Below the pieces are notes generated by a model. The model had not been told where the DNA came from. It worked only from the letters and a program-made list of their open reading frames with translations, and did not search any database. Both the position numbers and the translations under genes were made by a program. Positions 45,716 through 57,049 of a stretch of 64,000 bases of DNA are shown in pieces (the first letter of the stretch is position 1; the number at the start of each line of letters is the position of its first letter). Source of the stretch: Castor canadensis. Taxonomy: Eukaryota > Chordata > Mammalia > Rodentia > Castoridae. The stretch is taken from contig NC_133398.1 in assembly GCF_047511655.1 (NCBI RefSeq), positions 107,338,332 to 107,402,331 on the forward strand. The letters run 5' to 3'.

Positions 45716-48125
45716 ATTTTTCTTAAACCTTTTTATTAGGATGAATTAGTTGTATGGGGGGGGAGTTTAATTGTGATAGTTCCATATGTGCTTACAATGG
45801 ACCTTGGTTAGTTAGAGTCAACCCTCCATCATGCTCCTTCATCCTCCCTCCCTGCTTCTTCAAACAATTTCAACTTGTCTCATTGTTTATTTTCATACAA
45901 TTATATAAAATACATGGACCACATACACCCCCTTAACCCTCTCAGCTCACCCCACCTCCCACTAGTACCTCCTCCCCCCAGCAACAGGACGTGTTTTACA
46001 TTCCTGCAAAATGTCTATTTGTTCAAGGGGTTTCATTGCAGTATATCACACTTGCCTGTATTGTACATTAATCAGATTATTCCACTCTATTACTCTCTCT
46101 TTCTCTGTCCCCCCAGCCCCTTATTATTCAGCAGCTTTCACTGTGCTTCATTGTGCTACCTTCATACACAGATGCAATGTATTTTGATATTATTCACTCT
46201 CTGCCATTCTCTTTTCCTCTCCCACCTCCCCCTAGTCCATTTGAACAGTCTCACTATCACAAACATATTATATATAAATACACAATATATGAGCATGTAT
46301 GTATTTATGCATGCATTTATCTTTTAGGTCTAGCTTCCACATATGAGGGAAGACATGCAACCTTTGTCCTCAACCTGGCTGGCTTCACTTAACATGATGT
46401 TCTCTAGTTTCATCCGTTTGCCTGTAGATGACATAATTTCATTGTTTGTGGCTGAATAAAACTCCATTGTGTATATATACCACATTTTCTTAATCCATTC
46501 AGCAGTTGTGGAACATCTGGGCTGTCTCTATAGCTTAGCTATTGTGAATTGTGCTACAGTAAACATGAGCGTGCAAGTGTCTCTATGATATTCTGACTTA
46601 AATTCCTTCAGGTAGATTCCCAGGAGTGGTGTCACTGGATTGTATTGTTTTTAATTTCTTGAGGAACCTAGTGTTCACACCAACAGTATACAAGAGTTCC
46701 TTTTCCCCTACATTTGTTATTGCCAGCATTTATCATTGTTTGTGCTCGATGATAGCCATTCTGACTGGAGTGAGGAGAAATCACAATCTCATTTTGATTT
46801 GCATTTTCATTATTGACCACTTGTACCTCCTCTTTTTACAATTATCTGTTCAGCTCATTTTCCCATTTTTTCATTAGGTTGTTGATTCTTTGAGAAATTA
46901 GTATATTGAGCTCCCTGTGTATTCTGGTTATTAATCTCTTGTCAGAGGTATAGCTAGTAAAGGTTTTTCTCCCATTATATAGGGAATTGATATTAGTAAC
47001 AGGGTGAGAGACTGGGATCTAATTTCAGTCTTCTGCATGTGGACATCCAGTTTTCTCAGCACCATTTGTAGAAGAGGCTGTCTTTTTCTTCAATGTGTGT
47101 TTTAGGCTCCTTTGTCAAAAATCAAAAGGCTTTAGTTGCATTGATTTATGTCTGGTTCTTCTGTTCCACTGGTGTTTGTTTGTGTCTGTTTTTATGCCAG
47201 TATCATGCTGCTTTTTTTCCTATGGCTCTGTAGTACAGTATGAAGGCAGCTATTGTGATCTCTCCAGTGTGTTTCTTTTTGCTCAGAATTGCTTTGGTTA
47301 TTTGAGGTTTTTTGTACTTCCATGTGAACCTTAGGATTGACATTTCTGTTGTTAAGAATGTCATTGGAATTTTAATGGGAATTGCATTGAACATATCGAT
47401 TGCTTTCTGTAGTGTGGCCATTTTCACAGTATTGATTATGCCAATCCATGAGCATGGCAGGCCCTTCCATCTTCTGGTGTCTTCTTTGATTTCGTTTTTG
47501 CAGTGATTTATAACTTTTGTTACAGAGGTCCTTCACTTCTTTCATATTTTTGTTCTATAGTGAATGGGGTGGTTTTCCTGATTTTCTCAGTCTGCATTGT
47601 TGATGTATAAAAAAGCTTAATTTTTGTATATTGATTTTATATCCTGCTACTTTAATGAAAGTGTTTATGAGATTTTAGAGTTTTTGTGGTGGAGTTTTTT
47701 AGGGTCTTTTAGGTTTAAGATCATATCAAATAGGGATAATATGACCTTTGAAACCATTTCTTCCTTTCTCTTGCCTTACTGCTCTGGCTAGGAATTCCAG
47801 TTCTATAGTAAATCAAAGTGAGGAGAGGGGTAGAGTGAACACCCTTGTGTGTACTTGATTTTATAGGAAATTATTTCAGGTTTTCTCCATTCAGGATGAT
47901 GCCAACCTCATACTGTACTGTTGTGGTGTGCTCTTTTGTGTTCCTAGTTTCTTCAGAGATTTTATCGTGAAAAAAATGTTAAATTTTGTTAAAGGTTCAT
48001 TCTGTGTGTACTGAGATGTATCGTGTTTTTTGTTCTTAATGCTGTGCATGTGTTGTATTACATTTGTCGACTTGCATATTTTGAGCCATCCTTGCATCCC
48101 TATGATGAAGCCTATTTAATCATGG
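45716..48125 (-). mobile_element. L1 (3' part of a twin-primed copy)
   Basis: Read on the minus strand this runs from the RT region (about 48120) through the ORF2 C-terminus ('gctgaataaaactccattgt' near 46450 is its complement) to the 3' UTR and T-rich tail complement at 45716-45735. It is frame-broken throughout. The 5' piece is inverted at 48150-48560. Confidence 0.88.
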
Positions 48126-48149
48126 TGTATGATCATTTTATTGTATGCC

Positions 48150-48560
48150 TAAGTTCAAAACAAACACTTCTGAGAATAAAGGGACAGATAAGTCCAGATA
48201 CAATAATACTGGAGGTTCTTGACATCCCACTCTCAACTATAGACAAAACATCCATATAAAGATTAACAAATATATTCTAGAACTAAACAATACCATTGAC
48301 AAAATGGACTTAACAAATGTTATAGAATATTCCAGCCTATACCAAGAGATTGAAATTTTTCTAAGCTGCCAATGGAAATTTCTCCAAAATAGATCACATC
48401 TTAGGCCATGAAGCAAGTATCAACAAATACATAAAGAACATAATCCCCAAAATCCTGTCAGACCATAGTGGAATAAAATTAGAAATCAATGGCAAGTAAA
48501 ACCACAAAAATGATTCTAATGCATGGAGATTGAACAGCACTCTTTTTGTATATTCCTTTT
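48150..48560 (+). mobile_element. Inverted 5' piece of the same L1 (ORF2 endonuclease region)
   Basis: This plus-strand segment matches the ORF2 endonuclease part: 'catcccactctcaactatag', 'aaaatagatcacatcttagg', 'ctgtcagaccatagtggaat'. It lies in opposite orientation to the 3' part, with the stretch between endonuclease and RT missing. That is the signature of twin priming. Confidence 0.75.
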
Positions 48561-48615
48561 TAAAAATTGTGCTGGGGGTACACTGTGACATTTACAAAAG
48601 TTCTTACACTATATC

Positions 48616-48890
48616 TGTGGAGAGCAGAGTACATAAGCACAGCTGTGTCAAATAAACTGCAGACTGAGTATGGCATGGCCCCAGCCACAGAAGGCAGCAA
48701 GTGCAGTTATGCCCAATAAACCAGGCTGAGTTTGTTTCAGCCCCAGCTGCAGAAGAGCAAGATACAGTGCAGCTATTTTTCCTCAGATGTTTATGTTCAG
48801 AGAGAAGTAGCCACAGGTTCCTCCTGTTCCTGAGAATTACAATGTCATGCCCACAGTTAGGTTTCTATGATGAGCTCATGTGGGATGTGC
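48616..48890 (+). repeat. 5' LTR of the ERV, partial
   Basis: It begins TGTGGAGAGCAGAGTACATA, as does the 3' LTR. It contains two tandem versions of the 'tgtcaaataaactgcag…gaa(g)gca' block where the 3' LTR has one. It lacks the TATA-containing part seen at 50130 in the 3' LTR, so it is internally deleted. Confidence 0.55.
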
Positions 48891-48898
48891 AAGAGAGG

Positions 48899-48916
48899 TG
48901 GTGCCCAAACAGGGAC
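48899..48916 (+). other. Retroviral primer-binding-site-like sequence
   Basis: TGGTGCCCAAACAGGGAC differs at two positions from the tRNA-Lys3 primer site TGGCGCCCGAACAGGGAC. It lies directly after the 5' LTR, as expected. Confidence 0.65.
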
Positions 48917-49164
48917 CTAACTACAGGGGCCTAACTATGGGGGAACTCAAAGCCTGAGATGAGGAGACACTGTCCAGGAAGCACACGTGTCATAGAGAAA
49001 CGAAAAGTAAGCAAGCAACAGAAAAATAAGCAAAGTGAGAGGGAGAGTGACTTGAATACAGTCAGCCATAAAAACTTGGGAAACTCTATACTAAGCTTTA
49101 AAAAGACTATATTGAATAAGTTAGGTAAAAGGAAAAAAATAGAAGTAGAAATAGGGTAGAAGAA

Positions 49165-49345
49165 TTGTAAGGTAGAATATGGTAGAAGGAGTATTACATG
49201 GTAGAAGAATTATGTGGCAGAATACAGTAAAAGAAGAATTATATGGTAGAATACAGTAGACAAATTACGGTGTAGAGTGGTAGAAGAATAATTTCGGTTG
49301 ATCAGTAGAAGAAGAAATATGGTAGAATGATAGAAGAAATATAGT
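49165..49345 (+). repeat. GGTAGAAGAAT-type minisatellite inside the ERV
   Basis: Units such as ggtagaagaattgtaa, ggtagaatatggtagaagga, ggtagaagaattatgt and ggtagaatacagtag recur with a 13-16 bp period over about 180 bp. They are purine-rich on the + strand. Confidence 0.75.
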
Positions 49346-49349
49346 TTTT

Positions 49350-49440
49350 GAGTGGGGGTTTTGGCACTGGGGTTTGAACTCAGGGCCTCATGCCTGCTAG
49401 GCAGGCACTCTACCACTTAAGCCATTATACCAGCCAGAAA
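49350..49440 (-). repeat. ID-like SINE, antisense
   Basis: 'ggggtttgaactcagggcct', 'catgcctgctaggcaggc' and 'actctaccacttaagcca' are the clear complement of the local ID unit. Confidence 0.85.
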
Positions 49441-49928
49441 TATAGGTTAATAGAGAGATGTCATAATAAAGTAAGGAAATAGAAGTAAGAAGCAGAAGAT
49501 TTTCCTCCTTGGTAGATGAGCTGGTATGTGGGACTCATCCCTTACAACCAGTCATACAGGAGTGTGAGAGGCAGTAACAAGATGCTGTGGGTGGTGGAGC
49601 CACTGAACCGTCAGCCCCACCATTAAGTAAATTTCAGTCCAGAGATTCTGATTCAGTGTCAGATGAGGAGGGTCAGGAGGACACTCCGGCCCATCAAGTA
49701 CAGTGAGCCATGCATGTGGGGTTACCTCCATGGGCCAAGAGACTTCCTGCTCTTGTGAAGAGTCCCCTATAGGCTGCTTTGCAGGTGGCCCATAGTCAAA
49801 GAGGTTTTACCTTGTGCTTGAGAGACTGGATCCTAACAGCCCTGGCATACAACAGAGGTTTCAAGACAACTCCTTGGATTGGGGAATGGGTTTCATTGGG
49901 AGCATTTAAGAAATAAAAAAGGAAGAGG

Positions 49929-51130
49929 TGTGGAGAGTGGAGTACATAAGCACAGTTGTGTCAAATAAACTGCAGGCTGAGTTTGGCACAGCCCCAGCCA
50001 CAGAAGGGCAAGATGCAGCACAGCTGTTTTTCCTAAGTTGTTTCTGTTCAGAGAAGCAGAGAGCAGGTTTCTCTTGTTACAGTGTCACACCCCTCCCAGA
50101 GAGCTGTTGCTCCACCTCCTTGTTTACTACTGGATATAAAAGACTTGCTGAAGGAGGATGCAAGGTTTTTTTGATGTGGTTTGATTGGCTGCCTGAGGGC
50201 TGCTTGTGCAACTGCTGCTGAATGACGCAGCTGGCTGCTGTGTGTCTCCACCAGAGCAGCTTTCTGCACTGAGAACTTTGTACATAGGCTTTAGAAAAGC
50301 TAAGCTAAAGAAAAGCAAAAGAGAAACACAAAAGAGAACATGGGATAGTGCAAGTCTAAGGTCCAAGACTTTAAGAGTTATGCTAATACTGTTTTTAGGC
50401 ATGGCTGCTGTTGTTTGTCTTCAAGTCTGAGCACTGAGACTTTATTTATTTGTTTATTTATTTTTTATTATTCATATGTGCATACAAGGCTTGGGTCATT
50501 TCTCCCCCCTGCCTCCACCCTCTCCCTTACCACCCACTCCACCCCCTCTTTCCCTCCCCCACCCCCTCAACACCCAGCATAAACCATTTTGCCCTTATCT
50601 CTAATTTTGTTGAAGAGAGAGTATAGGCAATAATAGGAAGGAACAAGTGTTTCTGGTTGAGATAAGGATAGCTATACAGGGAATTGACTCACATTAATTT
50701 CCTGTACATGTGTGTCGCCTTCTAGGTTAATTCTTTTTGATTAACCTTTTCTCTAGTTCCTGGTCCCCTTTCCCTATTGGCCTCAGTTGCTTTTAAGGTA
50801 TCTGCTTTAGTTTCTCTGCGTTAAGGGCAACAAATGCTAGCTAATTTTTTAGGGAGCACTGAGACTTTAAAGGTGACATGTGACTGTGTGAGTCTGAGGG
50901 CAATGACTTTAAAAGAGATTATGCTAAAGAAAAGCTAAAGAGAAAATAAGGGACAGAGTGAATCTAAGGTAAGAGACTTTAAAGACTAGAAAAGAAGACT
51001 TTAGAAGCAAGGTTTTAAAGACTTTAGAAGCAAGCCCTTAAAGAATAGAGAAAAGAAGAGAAGTGAAAAAAGAGTTATTAGAGAACAGAAACAATGAGGC
51101 TGTTGTGCATCTCCATCTGAGTGCCCAGCA
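49929..51130 (+). repeat. 3' LTR of the ERV (interrupted by L1)
   Basis: It starts TGTGGAGAGTGGAGTACATA after a purine tract (about 49913-49928). A TATA-like 'ggatataaaag' is at about 50133. After 50290 an A/G-rich stretch with 'gactttaaag' words continues on both sides of the L1 insertion at 50445-50853. The 3' boundary is uncertain; I could not define a terminal CA. Confidence 0.5.
50445..50853 (-). mobile_element. 409-bp L1 3' end inserted into the LTR, with 16-bp TSD
   Basis: The exact repeat gagcactgagacttta flanks it at 50429-50444 and 50854-50869. Its complement matches the 3' UTR at about 61846-62220 almost base for base ('gcatttgttgccct', 'acgcagagaaactaaagcag', 'gtatagctatccttatctca'). 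The T-rich head (50445-50475) is the A-tail complement. It is a young, 5'-truncated L1. Confidence 0.92.
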
Positions 51131-51164
51131 CACCTAGCCCCCAACTTTATGCATGTCTGTCTTC

Positions 51165-51910
51165 TATTTTTTGTCCTTTCTGTATCTTCCATTGCCCCTA
51201 GTTAGGCCAGTTAGGTCAGCAGAACAAGGGAATGAGAAAAAGCTCACTCCATCTATCATAGTTGAATTCACCCCCTCCATCATTTTCCCTTACTCACCTC
51301 CCCATTCTTGGAATAATTTCACTATGTCTCATTTCTCCATTTTCATACACGAGTAAATAATATTTCCACTACATTCATACTCCTACACCATTTCCTTATA
51401 TTTTTCCCCATCTCACTGGTACCAACCTCTATACAGGCCCTCTTTTACCTTCCTCTTCTCCATTTTGGAAAAAAGGAAATTTTGTTCATTTAAGGTAGTT
51501 ATATAAGGAGCTTCCTTGTGTCATTTCCATGTGTGTATGTGTTATAATTAGAATTGGTTCGTGCCTTCTATTTTTCTCCTGTTTACCTTAGTCTCCTTCT
51601 CAGGGTGATTTCAACACCTTTAAAGGTTCTATATTCATTTTTGTATAGAAAGTACATCGTTCATATTGGCTTCTTTTATCCTGCCTCTCCTATTAGTGAA
51701 CTCCACTTAGAATAACCTGGTTTTCATAATATTGATATATTTTATTGTGTCTGTCTCCCACATATGAAAGAAAACATGTCACCTGTGTCTTTCTGAGCCT
51801 GGCTTACTTCACTTAACATGAGGTCCTTCAACTGTATCCATTCACCCTCAGACAACTTGGTTTCATTCTTCCTATGGCTGAATAAAACTCCATTGTGTAT
51901 GTATGTATGA
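51165..51910 (-). mobile_element. L1 3' part of a second twin-primed copy
   Basis: The complement carries an L1 3' UTR and ORF2 C-terminus ('gaataaaactccattgtgta' at about 51881-51900, 'cacatatgaaagaaaacatg' near 51760 as the complement). The left edge is approximate. Confidence 0.75.
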
Positions 51911-51984
51911 AAAGAGAATGCATGAATGTATGAATGATTGAAAGGATGTATGAAAGGAGAATGAATGTAGAAAGAAAGGAGAAG
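51911..51984. repeat. ATGA/GTAT-rich junction tract
   Basis: Words tgaatgtatgaatg, aaaggatgtatgaaagg and agaatgaatg fill the join between the opposite L1 pieces. Confidence 0.6.
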
Positions 51985-52475
51985 ACCCAAATTAATAAAA
52001 TCAGAGAGGACAATGTGGATATTACATCAGACCCAAATGAAATTCAGAAGATCAGAAGGCATTATTTTGAAAACTTATACCCCAGCAAACTGGAAAATCT
52101 AGAAGAAATTGATACATTTCTCAATACCTAGAGGACATAAACAACTTAAGCCAATCTATAACAAGTAATGATATTGAAATAGTTATAAACAGCCTCCCTC
52201 CCCTCAACAAAGATTAACTCACTGCTAAATTTTACCAGATTTTAAAAGAAGAGCTAGCACTAATGCTTCTCAAACTATTCTAGAAATTACAAAGGGAAGG
52301 AATACTGTCCAACTAACTCATTCTACAAAGCCAGGATTACCCCGATAGCAAAACTCGGTAAAAATGCATCAAAAAAAAAAAAAGAAAGAAAGAAAGATCA
52401 AAAGTTATAAGCCAATATCCCTGATGAATATAGATGCAAAAACACTCAATAAAATACTTGCAACCTGCATCCTAT
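51985..52475 (+). mobile_element. Inverted 5' piece of the second L1 (ORF2 pre-RT/RT start)
   Basis: Plus-strand ORF2 sequence: 'cccaaattaataaaatcaga', 'cagcaaactggaaaatctag', 'gaattcagaagatc' and an RT-start region interrupted by an A/GAAA patch at 52368-52395. The orientation is opposite to 51165-51910, again fitting twin priming. Confidence 0.75.
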
Positions 52476-52519
52476 GCTTTTTACCCCTAAAAATGCAGCA
52501 AGAATATCTTTCTATATCA

Positions 52520-52770
52520 TACAAAGATCTGACTCCTCCTCCATGGCTGCATATAATCCACTGGAGAGGTTGGTTTCTTTTACCAGTCCCGTGTGTTATA
52601 GGTCATTTGGGTTGTTTCACTTCACCGCTGGCACAGGCATCATTCAATAGCTGTTGCTGTAGGGGATGTCATGTGCCAGGCCATTCTTCACCAGACCTAT
52701 AAGCATAGCTCACTATACCCATATAACATCCATTCCTGGAGGTGGAACTCTTGAGGGTGTGTTCATCGTC
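52520..52770 (-). mobile_element. Possible old L1 3'-end fragment, antisense
   Basis: The order of words ('tcatttgggttgtttcac', then 'aacatccattcctggaggtg') resembles the complement of an old L1 ORF2 end. It is strongly diverged. Confidence 0.3.
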
Positions 52771-53475
52771 TCAGTCACTGTGTATTGCTAGTAGATGTTA
52801 GAAATCTACAGATCACTTCAAGAAATGTACTTTCAGTAGTTACTAATTAGACTGTGGAGAGTTTCTGGTTCTGTTGTGTGACTTACATTACATTGTTGGG
52901 ACTTCTCACACCTCTCCTAAGTATTAAATGCTGAGACATGTCACTGTTCCAGCCCAATTTGGATACTGATGTCTAGAGTATAAATGTACAAAATGAATCA
53001 TGAAGTTAGCTTTGTAGATTTGAGGGATGTTTGTTCATACTGATGTAAAAACCTACAATTTATAGCAGGACAAATCCCTTTTCCAAACTTCAGTTACATA
53101 AAGCTATGTTTTTATATAGTCCTAAATTCCTAATATTTGGACTGCTCCTTGAGTCTTCCCATATACAGGAATAAAAAACTAAACAGATTCTTATTGTGTG
53201 TGCACTGGAAATTTCTCTAGGTGGTTTATTACTTATCATTCTGTATATGTGAAATTTGCACTGTAAAAAGATGAAGAAAGCTTTTCCCTTGATGATTGCT
53301 TTGTTGAACCAGAACATACTATGCTTTTCAAAGAATCAAGGTCTCTTGGTGAAATAATACTTAAGATAATAATACCGTGAGTGCATACTTAAATGGAAAA
53401 GCAAGCTCCGAGATAGAGAATGTAGTAAATATGCTAGAAAATTGCATTAATGGAGGCACTTGGGATTTTTTTGTG
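52771..53475. other. Intergenic, no gene seen
   Basis: No supported feature. Confidence 0.35.
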
Positions 53476-53484
53476 TTTGTTTTG

Positions 53485-53700
53485 TTTTCTTTGTGGTACC
53501 GGGGCTTGAACTAGGGCCTACACCTTGAGCCACTCCACCAGCCCCTTCCCCCTTTTTTCGTGATGGGCTTTTTCAGAATAGGGTCTTGTGAACTATTTAT
53601 CTGGGCTGGCTTTGTACCATGATCCTTCTGATCTCTGCCCCTGGAGTAACTAGGATTACAGACATGCGACTCTGGCACCCAGCAGGCACTTGGTTTTAAA
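53485..53700 (-). repeat. Composite ID + B1-like SINE, antisense
   Basis: The complement of the ID part ('ccggggcttgaactagggcc', 'ccactccaccagcccc') is followed by the B1 part ('gatctctgcccctggagtaa', 'ctaggattacagacatgcga'). Confidence 0.8.
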
Positions 53701-53729
53701 AAGAGCTCTTTGGTCATTTTTTTAAACTT

Positions 53730-53825
53730 TTTTTTTGTATTGGTGGTGGTGGTGTTGAGAATTGTACCTCAGGCCTTAAACATGCTAAGCACATCCTCTA
53801 TCACTGAGCTACAACCCCAACCCCA
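53730..53825 (-). repeat. ID-like SINE with T head, antisense
   Basis: Poly-T (53728-53736), a short TGG repeat and the ID complement ('cttaaacatgctaagcacat', 'cactgagctacaacccc'). Confidence 0.75.
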
Positions 53826-54094
53826 CTTTTTAAAACTTAAGTCTGTATTCTCTGTAGTGTTTTCCTTTTTGATATTTGAGAATGTATATACAGATGTGCC
53901 CTAGAATTAAAGCTTATTAATTGAGGTAGCATGATTCCCAATTGATGTTTTATGAACCTTAATGACCATATGATAGGAAACATTCAGAGAACATCTCAGA
54001 GAATGAGGTAGGCCAAATACATTTTTAAGAAAGCCCATTTTTAAGATGGCATCTCTGACATCTTATACTTTTCTTTTGCCTTTTAAAACATGAG

Positions 54095-54225
54095 TAGCTG
54101 ACCATGGCGATACCTCCTTGTAATCACAGCACTTTGGAAGCTGAAACAGGAGGATCATGAGTTCAATGCCAGCATAGGCTACATAGTAAAACCTTATCAC
54201 AAACAAGAACAACAAAAAAGGGATT
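54095..54225 (+). repeat. B1-like SINE
   Basis: 'taatcacagcactttggaag', 'caggaggatcatgagttcaa' and 'cataggctacatagtaaaac' give a classic B1 layout with an A-rich tail. Confidence 0.85.
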
Positions 54226-55345
54226 TTTCACCTTTGAAATTAAAAGTCAAAAAAATGTTCACTCCAACCTAGATGTTTATTCATTAGTATCTAGCCATTA
54301 ACAAGGTAAGGGCCAGACTATAACTCAGTGGGATAGTGCTTGCCTACCACGTACAATGATTTTACCTTACATTTTACCAACATAAGAAAGAAAATGATGA
54401 TTACCATACATTGATATAAGGGAATGTAATATGGATATTATTATTAGCACATGCTAATTATGATAGTTAATTTCATGGGAAACAATATCTGCTATGCATT
54501 AGAAAAAGAATGAAATCTTTATTTTTACAGTAATAACTATAGTGCAGTTATATATGAGACCAAGACTGCATAAAATGGGAAAAAACATAACTGATTTTAT
54601 TATCCATAGTGCTTGAATGATTTTTCCTCTCTTTATTGCTTTATTTATAATTGAATGGCTATGTAATAGTTAATTGTTTTAAATACATGTTCCAACTTCT
54701 ATTTATACTTCCCAGAAGGACATTTTATAACTAAAACTCTACTATTTCTCTTTTAGTTTATGAGAGAATGACTAACAGAGATAAATAGCTAAGGTTTTCA
54801 TTAGTATACTCTGTACTGCTTTAAAGCTAAGTTTATAGTTTCAATTCTGTTTCAGGTAAATGTGAAAGTCATTGCCCAAACCAGGGGCTGTAATAACCTT
54901 TCCTGCACTCTGGAATAATGAAGACAAAGAAGATTGTGAGGAAGGAGTTTTTCAAGATGGTGAGTTTTTGACAGACTTGTTCTTGGTACCTGTTTGGCTT
55001 AAAATTTTTAGCCTTCTGCAGAATGAAGGAGTGACTAATGATTAAAGTGGCAATTATGTAAATAGTGCTTACCATGTGCCAGGCAGGCATTTTTTGATGA
55101 ACTCTCATGTATTATCTGGTTTATAAACAGCAACAGAGCAAGGGCTTTACCATACCATCCCTGTTTTCTGATGAAGAACCTGAGACATGGAGAGGTTGAA
55201 TAGTTTGTCCAAAGTAATACAATAAGAAGGGAACTAGTGGAAACTTGAATTCAATCTATTTTCTCCAGAGGCTGTTTTCTTAGTAAGTGACAGGTGACTG
55301 GATAAGTCTGTTTCATCTCTGAAAGGACATCATAATGTCCAGAAA
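54226..55345. other. Intergenic with a possible ID remnant
   Basis: 'ggccagactataactcagtg' at about 54311 looks like a decayed ID head. Otherwise nothing was recognised. Confidence 0.35.
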
Positions 55346-55351
55346 GGTTGT

Positions 55352-55482
55352 TTGTTTTGCTTGTTTTTCTATTTGATACAAGGTCTCTCTGTGTAACTCA
55401 GGCCATCCTAGAACTTGCCATCCTCCTGCCTTAGCTTCCTAAGTACTGGTATTATAGACATGAACCACCATGCCCAGCTTCT
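55352..55482 (-). repeat. B1-like SINE, antisense
   Basis: 'gtctctctgtgtaactcagg', 'tgccatcctcctgccttagc' and 'atgaaccaccatgcccagct' are the complement of a B1 unit. Confidence 0.85.
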
Positions 55483-56675
55483 TTTAATTGCCATTTTGTG
55501 GATATATCATATAAACAGAATCCTCCAATATATGCTTATTTGTGAGTAGTTTCTTTCACTTTGCATAATATTTAAGGATGGAGGTCACCAGTGGAGGAGC
55601 CGGTGCTAGTTAGGGGCAGCCTCTCTCATTTGAGACTTGATACTCTAAACTTGTAGTAGTTTCTATGAGAACCAACATGCTTTATGAAGGCCCTACCTTC
55701 TCATACAGCTCCAGCAAGTCCTGTTCTTGCTGCTGAAAATTGCACCTGGCTCCAACACCTTCATGGTGGTCTCAGTAACTTGCCCTTGGAATAGCTTCCC
55801 GCAGTGAGAAGAATGGGCTCCGTGCCTGGGTGGAACACATGCAGGCAACGTGGACAAACCTGCCCTGTCTTCTGCCCAGGATGCAAGGTTAGGCTCTTTT
55901 CTGAGAAACTGATTTTATGGAATAGGAGGGCCTGGAGCGAGAATATAAGTGTCCTGCTTTCCTTCCCAGTGACCTCCAGTGCTGGCTGAAGGGTCCCTGC
56001 AGCTTCTCCTTCCTTATCAAGGTTCCACTCCATGGAGAGACCTCAGATGTGGAGACTGTGGCCACACCTTAAAAATGCATACATTAATACCTGGAAGTTC
56101 TGCTTCTAGTGATCCATTGTAAACCATGACATTTCCCAGATGCTAATATTCCCTTCAAAACTGGTGTGAGTATGATAAGTCAGAAACAACAGAGGCTACT
56201 GAATCAGTTGTGGCCAAGGATGATGTGTTGGGGTCAGGGGGTTGACTGGGCCATGTCTCCAGTAGGGACAGGAGATGACCGAAGAGCTCACTTTCTGGTT
56301 ATGCCCCTCACACAGCCTCTAAGAGCCACCCAGTCTTGCACAACAGGAGAACAGGGCAGAGGAGAAGCTCATGGGGTCAGCATTGTTTCTGGGTGGAAGG
56401 ACTATGTCCTTTATTTGGTTTTCCACTTGTGTAAAATTCCTTATTTTACTAAAAGAAATATGTTCTACCTTTCATTAAATACCCTTAAGAATAAAAACTA
56501 TAGAATTAACTGAATACGTGAGTGAAATGGATAAGATTTAATATGATAATAATCTTCACATAATTAAAAATATTCACAACATGCAAACATTCAAATATAA
56601 AATAACTTTTGGGGAAGTAAAAGATTTCAACATTTTGTCCACCAGTCCTGATCACCATTCATAGTCAGGCTGTAT
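55483..56675. other. Intergenic, no gene seen
   Basis: GC is modestly raised at 55580-56060. Open frames (for example 55761-56033 minus and 56166-56513 plus) have no recognisable family. A decayed processed sequence is possible but not shown. Confidence 0.35.
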
Positions 56676-56679
56676 TTCT

Positions 56680-56885
56680 CACATCTCTTCTCTTCTCTTC
56701 TTTTCTCTTCTCTCTCCCCTCTCTCCTCTCCTCTCCCAATCTCCCTCCCCTCTTGCCCCTCTCTCTCCCCTCTCCACTTCTCTCTCCTGATCTCTTCCCC
56801 CCTCCCCTCTCTACTTCCCTACCCCCTTTCTCTCCCCCCCTCCTTTCTCCCCTCTCTCTCTATCTCTCTCCTTCAGTCTATTTGT
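56680..56885. repeat. Polypyrimidine (TCTCC)n-type tract
   Basis: About 200 bp consist almost only of C and T, with CTCTT, CCCTCT and TCTCTCC words. The 72-codon frame across it is a product of composition. Confidence 0.95.
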
Positions 56886-57049
56886 CTCTCTTCCCACAGA
56901 TTCATTTAAAACTCTGTCTGTGTGCAGGTGAATATCACAGATACATTGTTTTTAAAAACCAGGATCCCTGATACAGATGTGCTGAATGCATTCATGTCTT
57001 CTTTTAACAGAATGGTCTCTTTGGCTTCTTTCCCTTTGGGCAGACATAG

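Larger units (their letters stand above)
48616..51130 (+). mobile_element. Old LTR retrovirus (ERV) remnant
   Basis: Two related LTR starts (tgtggagag at 48616 and 49929), a primer-binding-site-like word after the first and a purine tract before the second define a much-deleted provirus of about 2.1 kb, excluding a later L1 insertion. The internal part (about 48920-49925) has no intact gag, pro, pol or env frame and holds a minisatellite and a SINE. The Lys-type primer site suggests a class II (betaretrovirus-like) lineage. This is inference. Confidence 0.6.

Noticed and set aside
48760-49930. Retroviral gag or other viral coding gene in the ERV interior
   Set aside because: No frame is open beyond about 80 codons and no family motif is seen. 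Only non-coding proviral landmarks could be supported.
56753-56971. Leu/Ser/Pro-rich 72-codon frame
   Set aside because: It is produced by the polypyrimidine tract.
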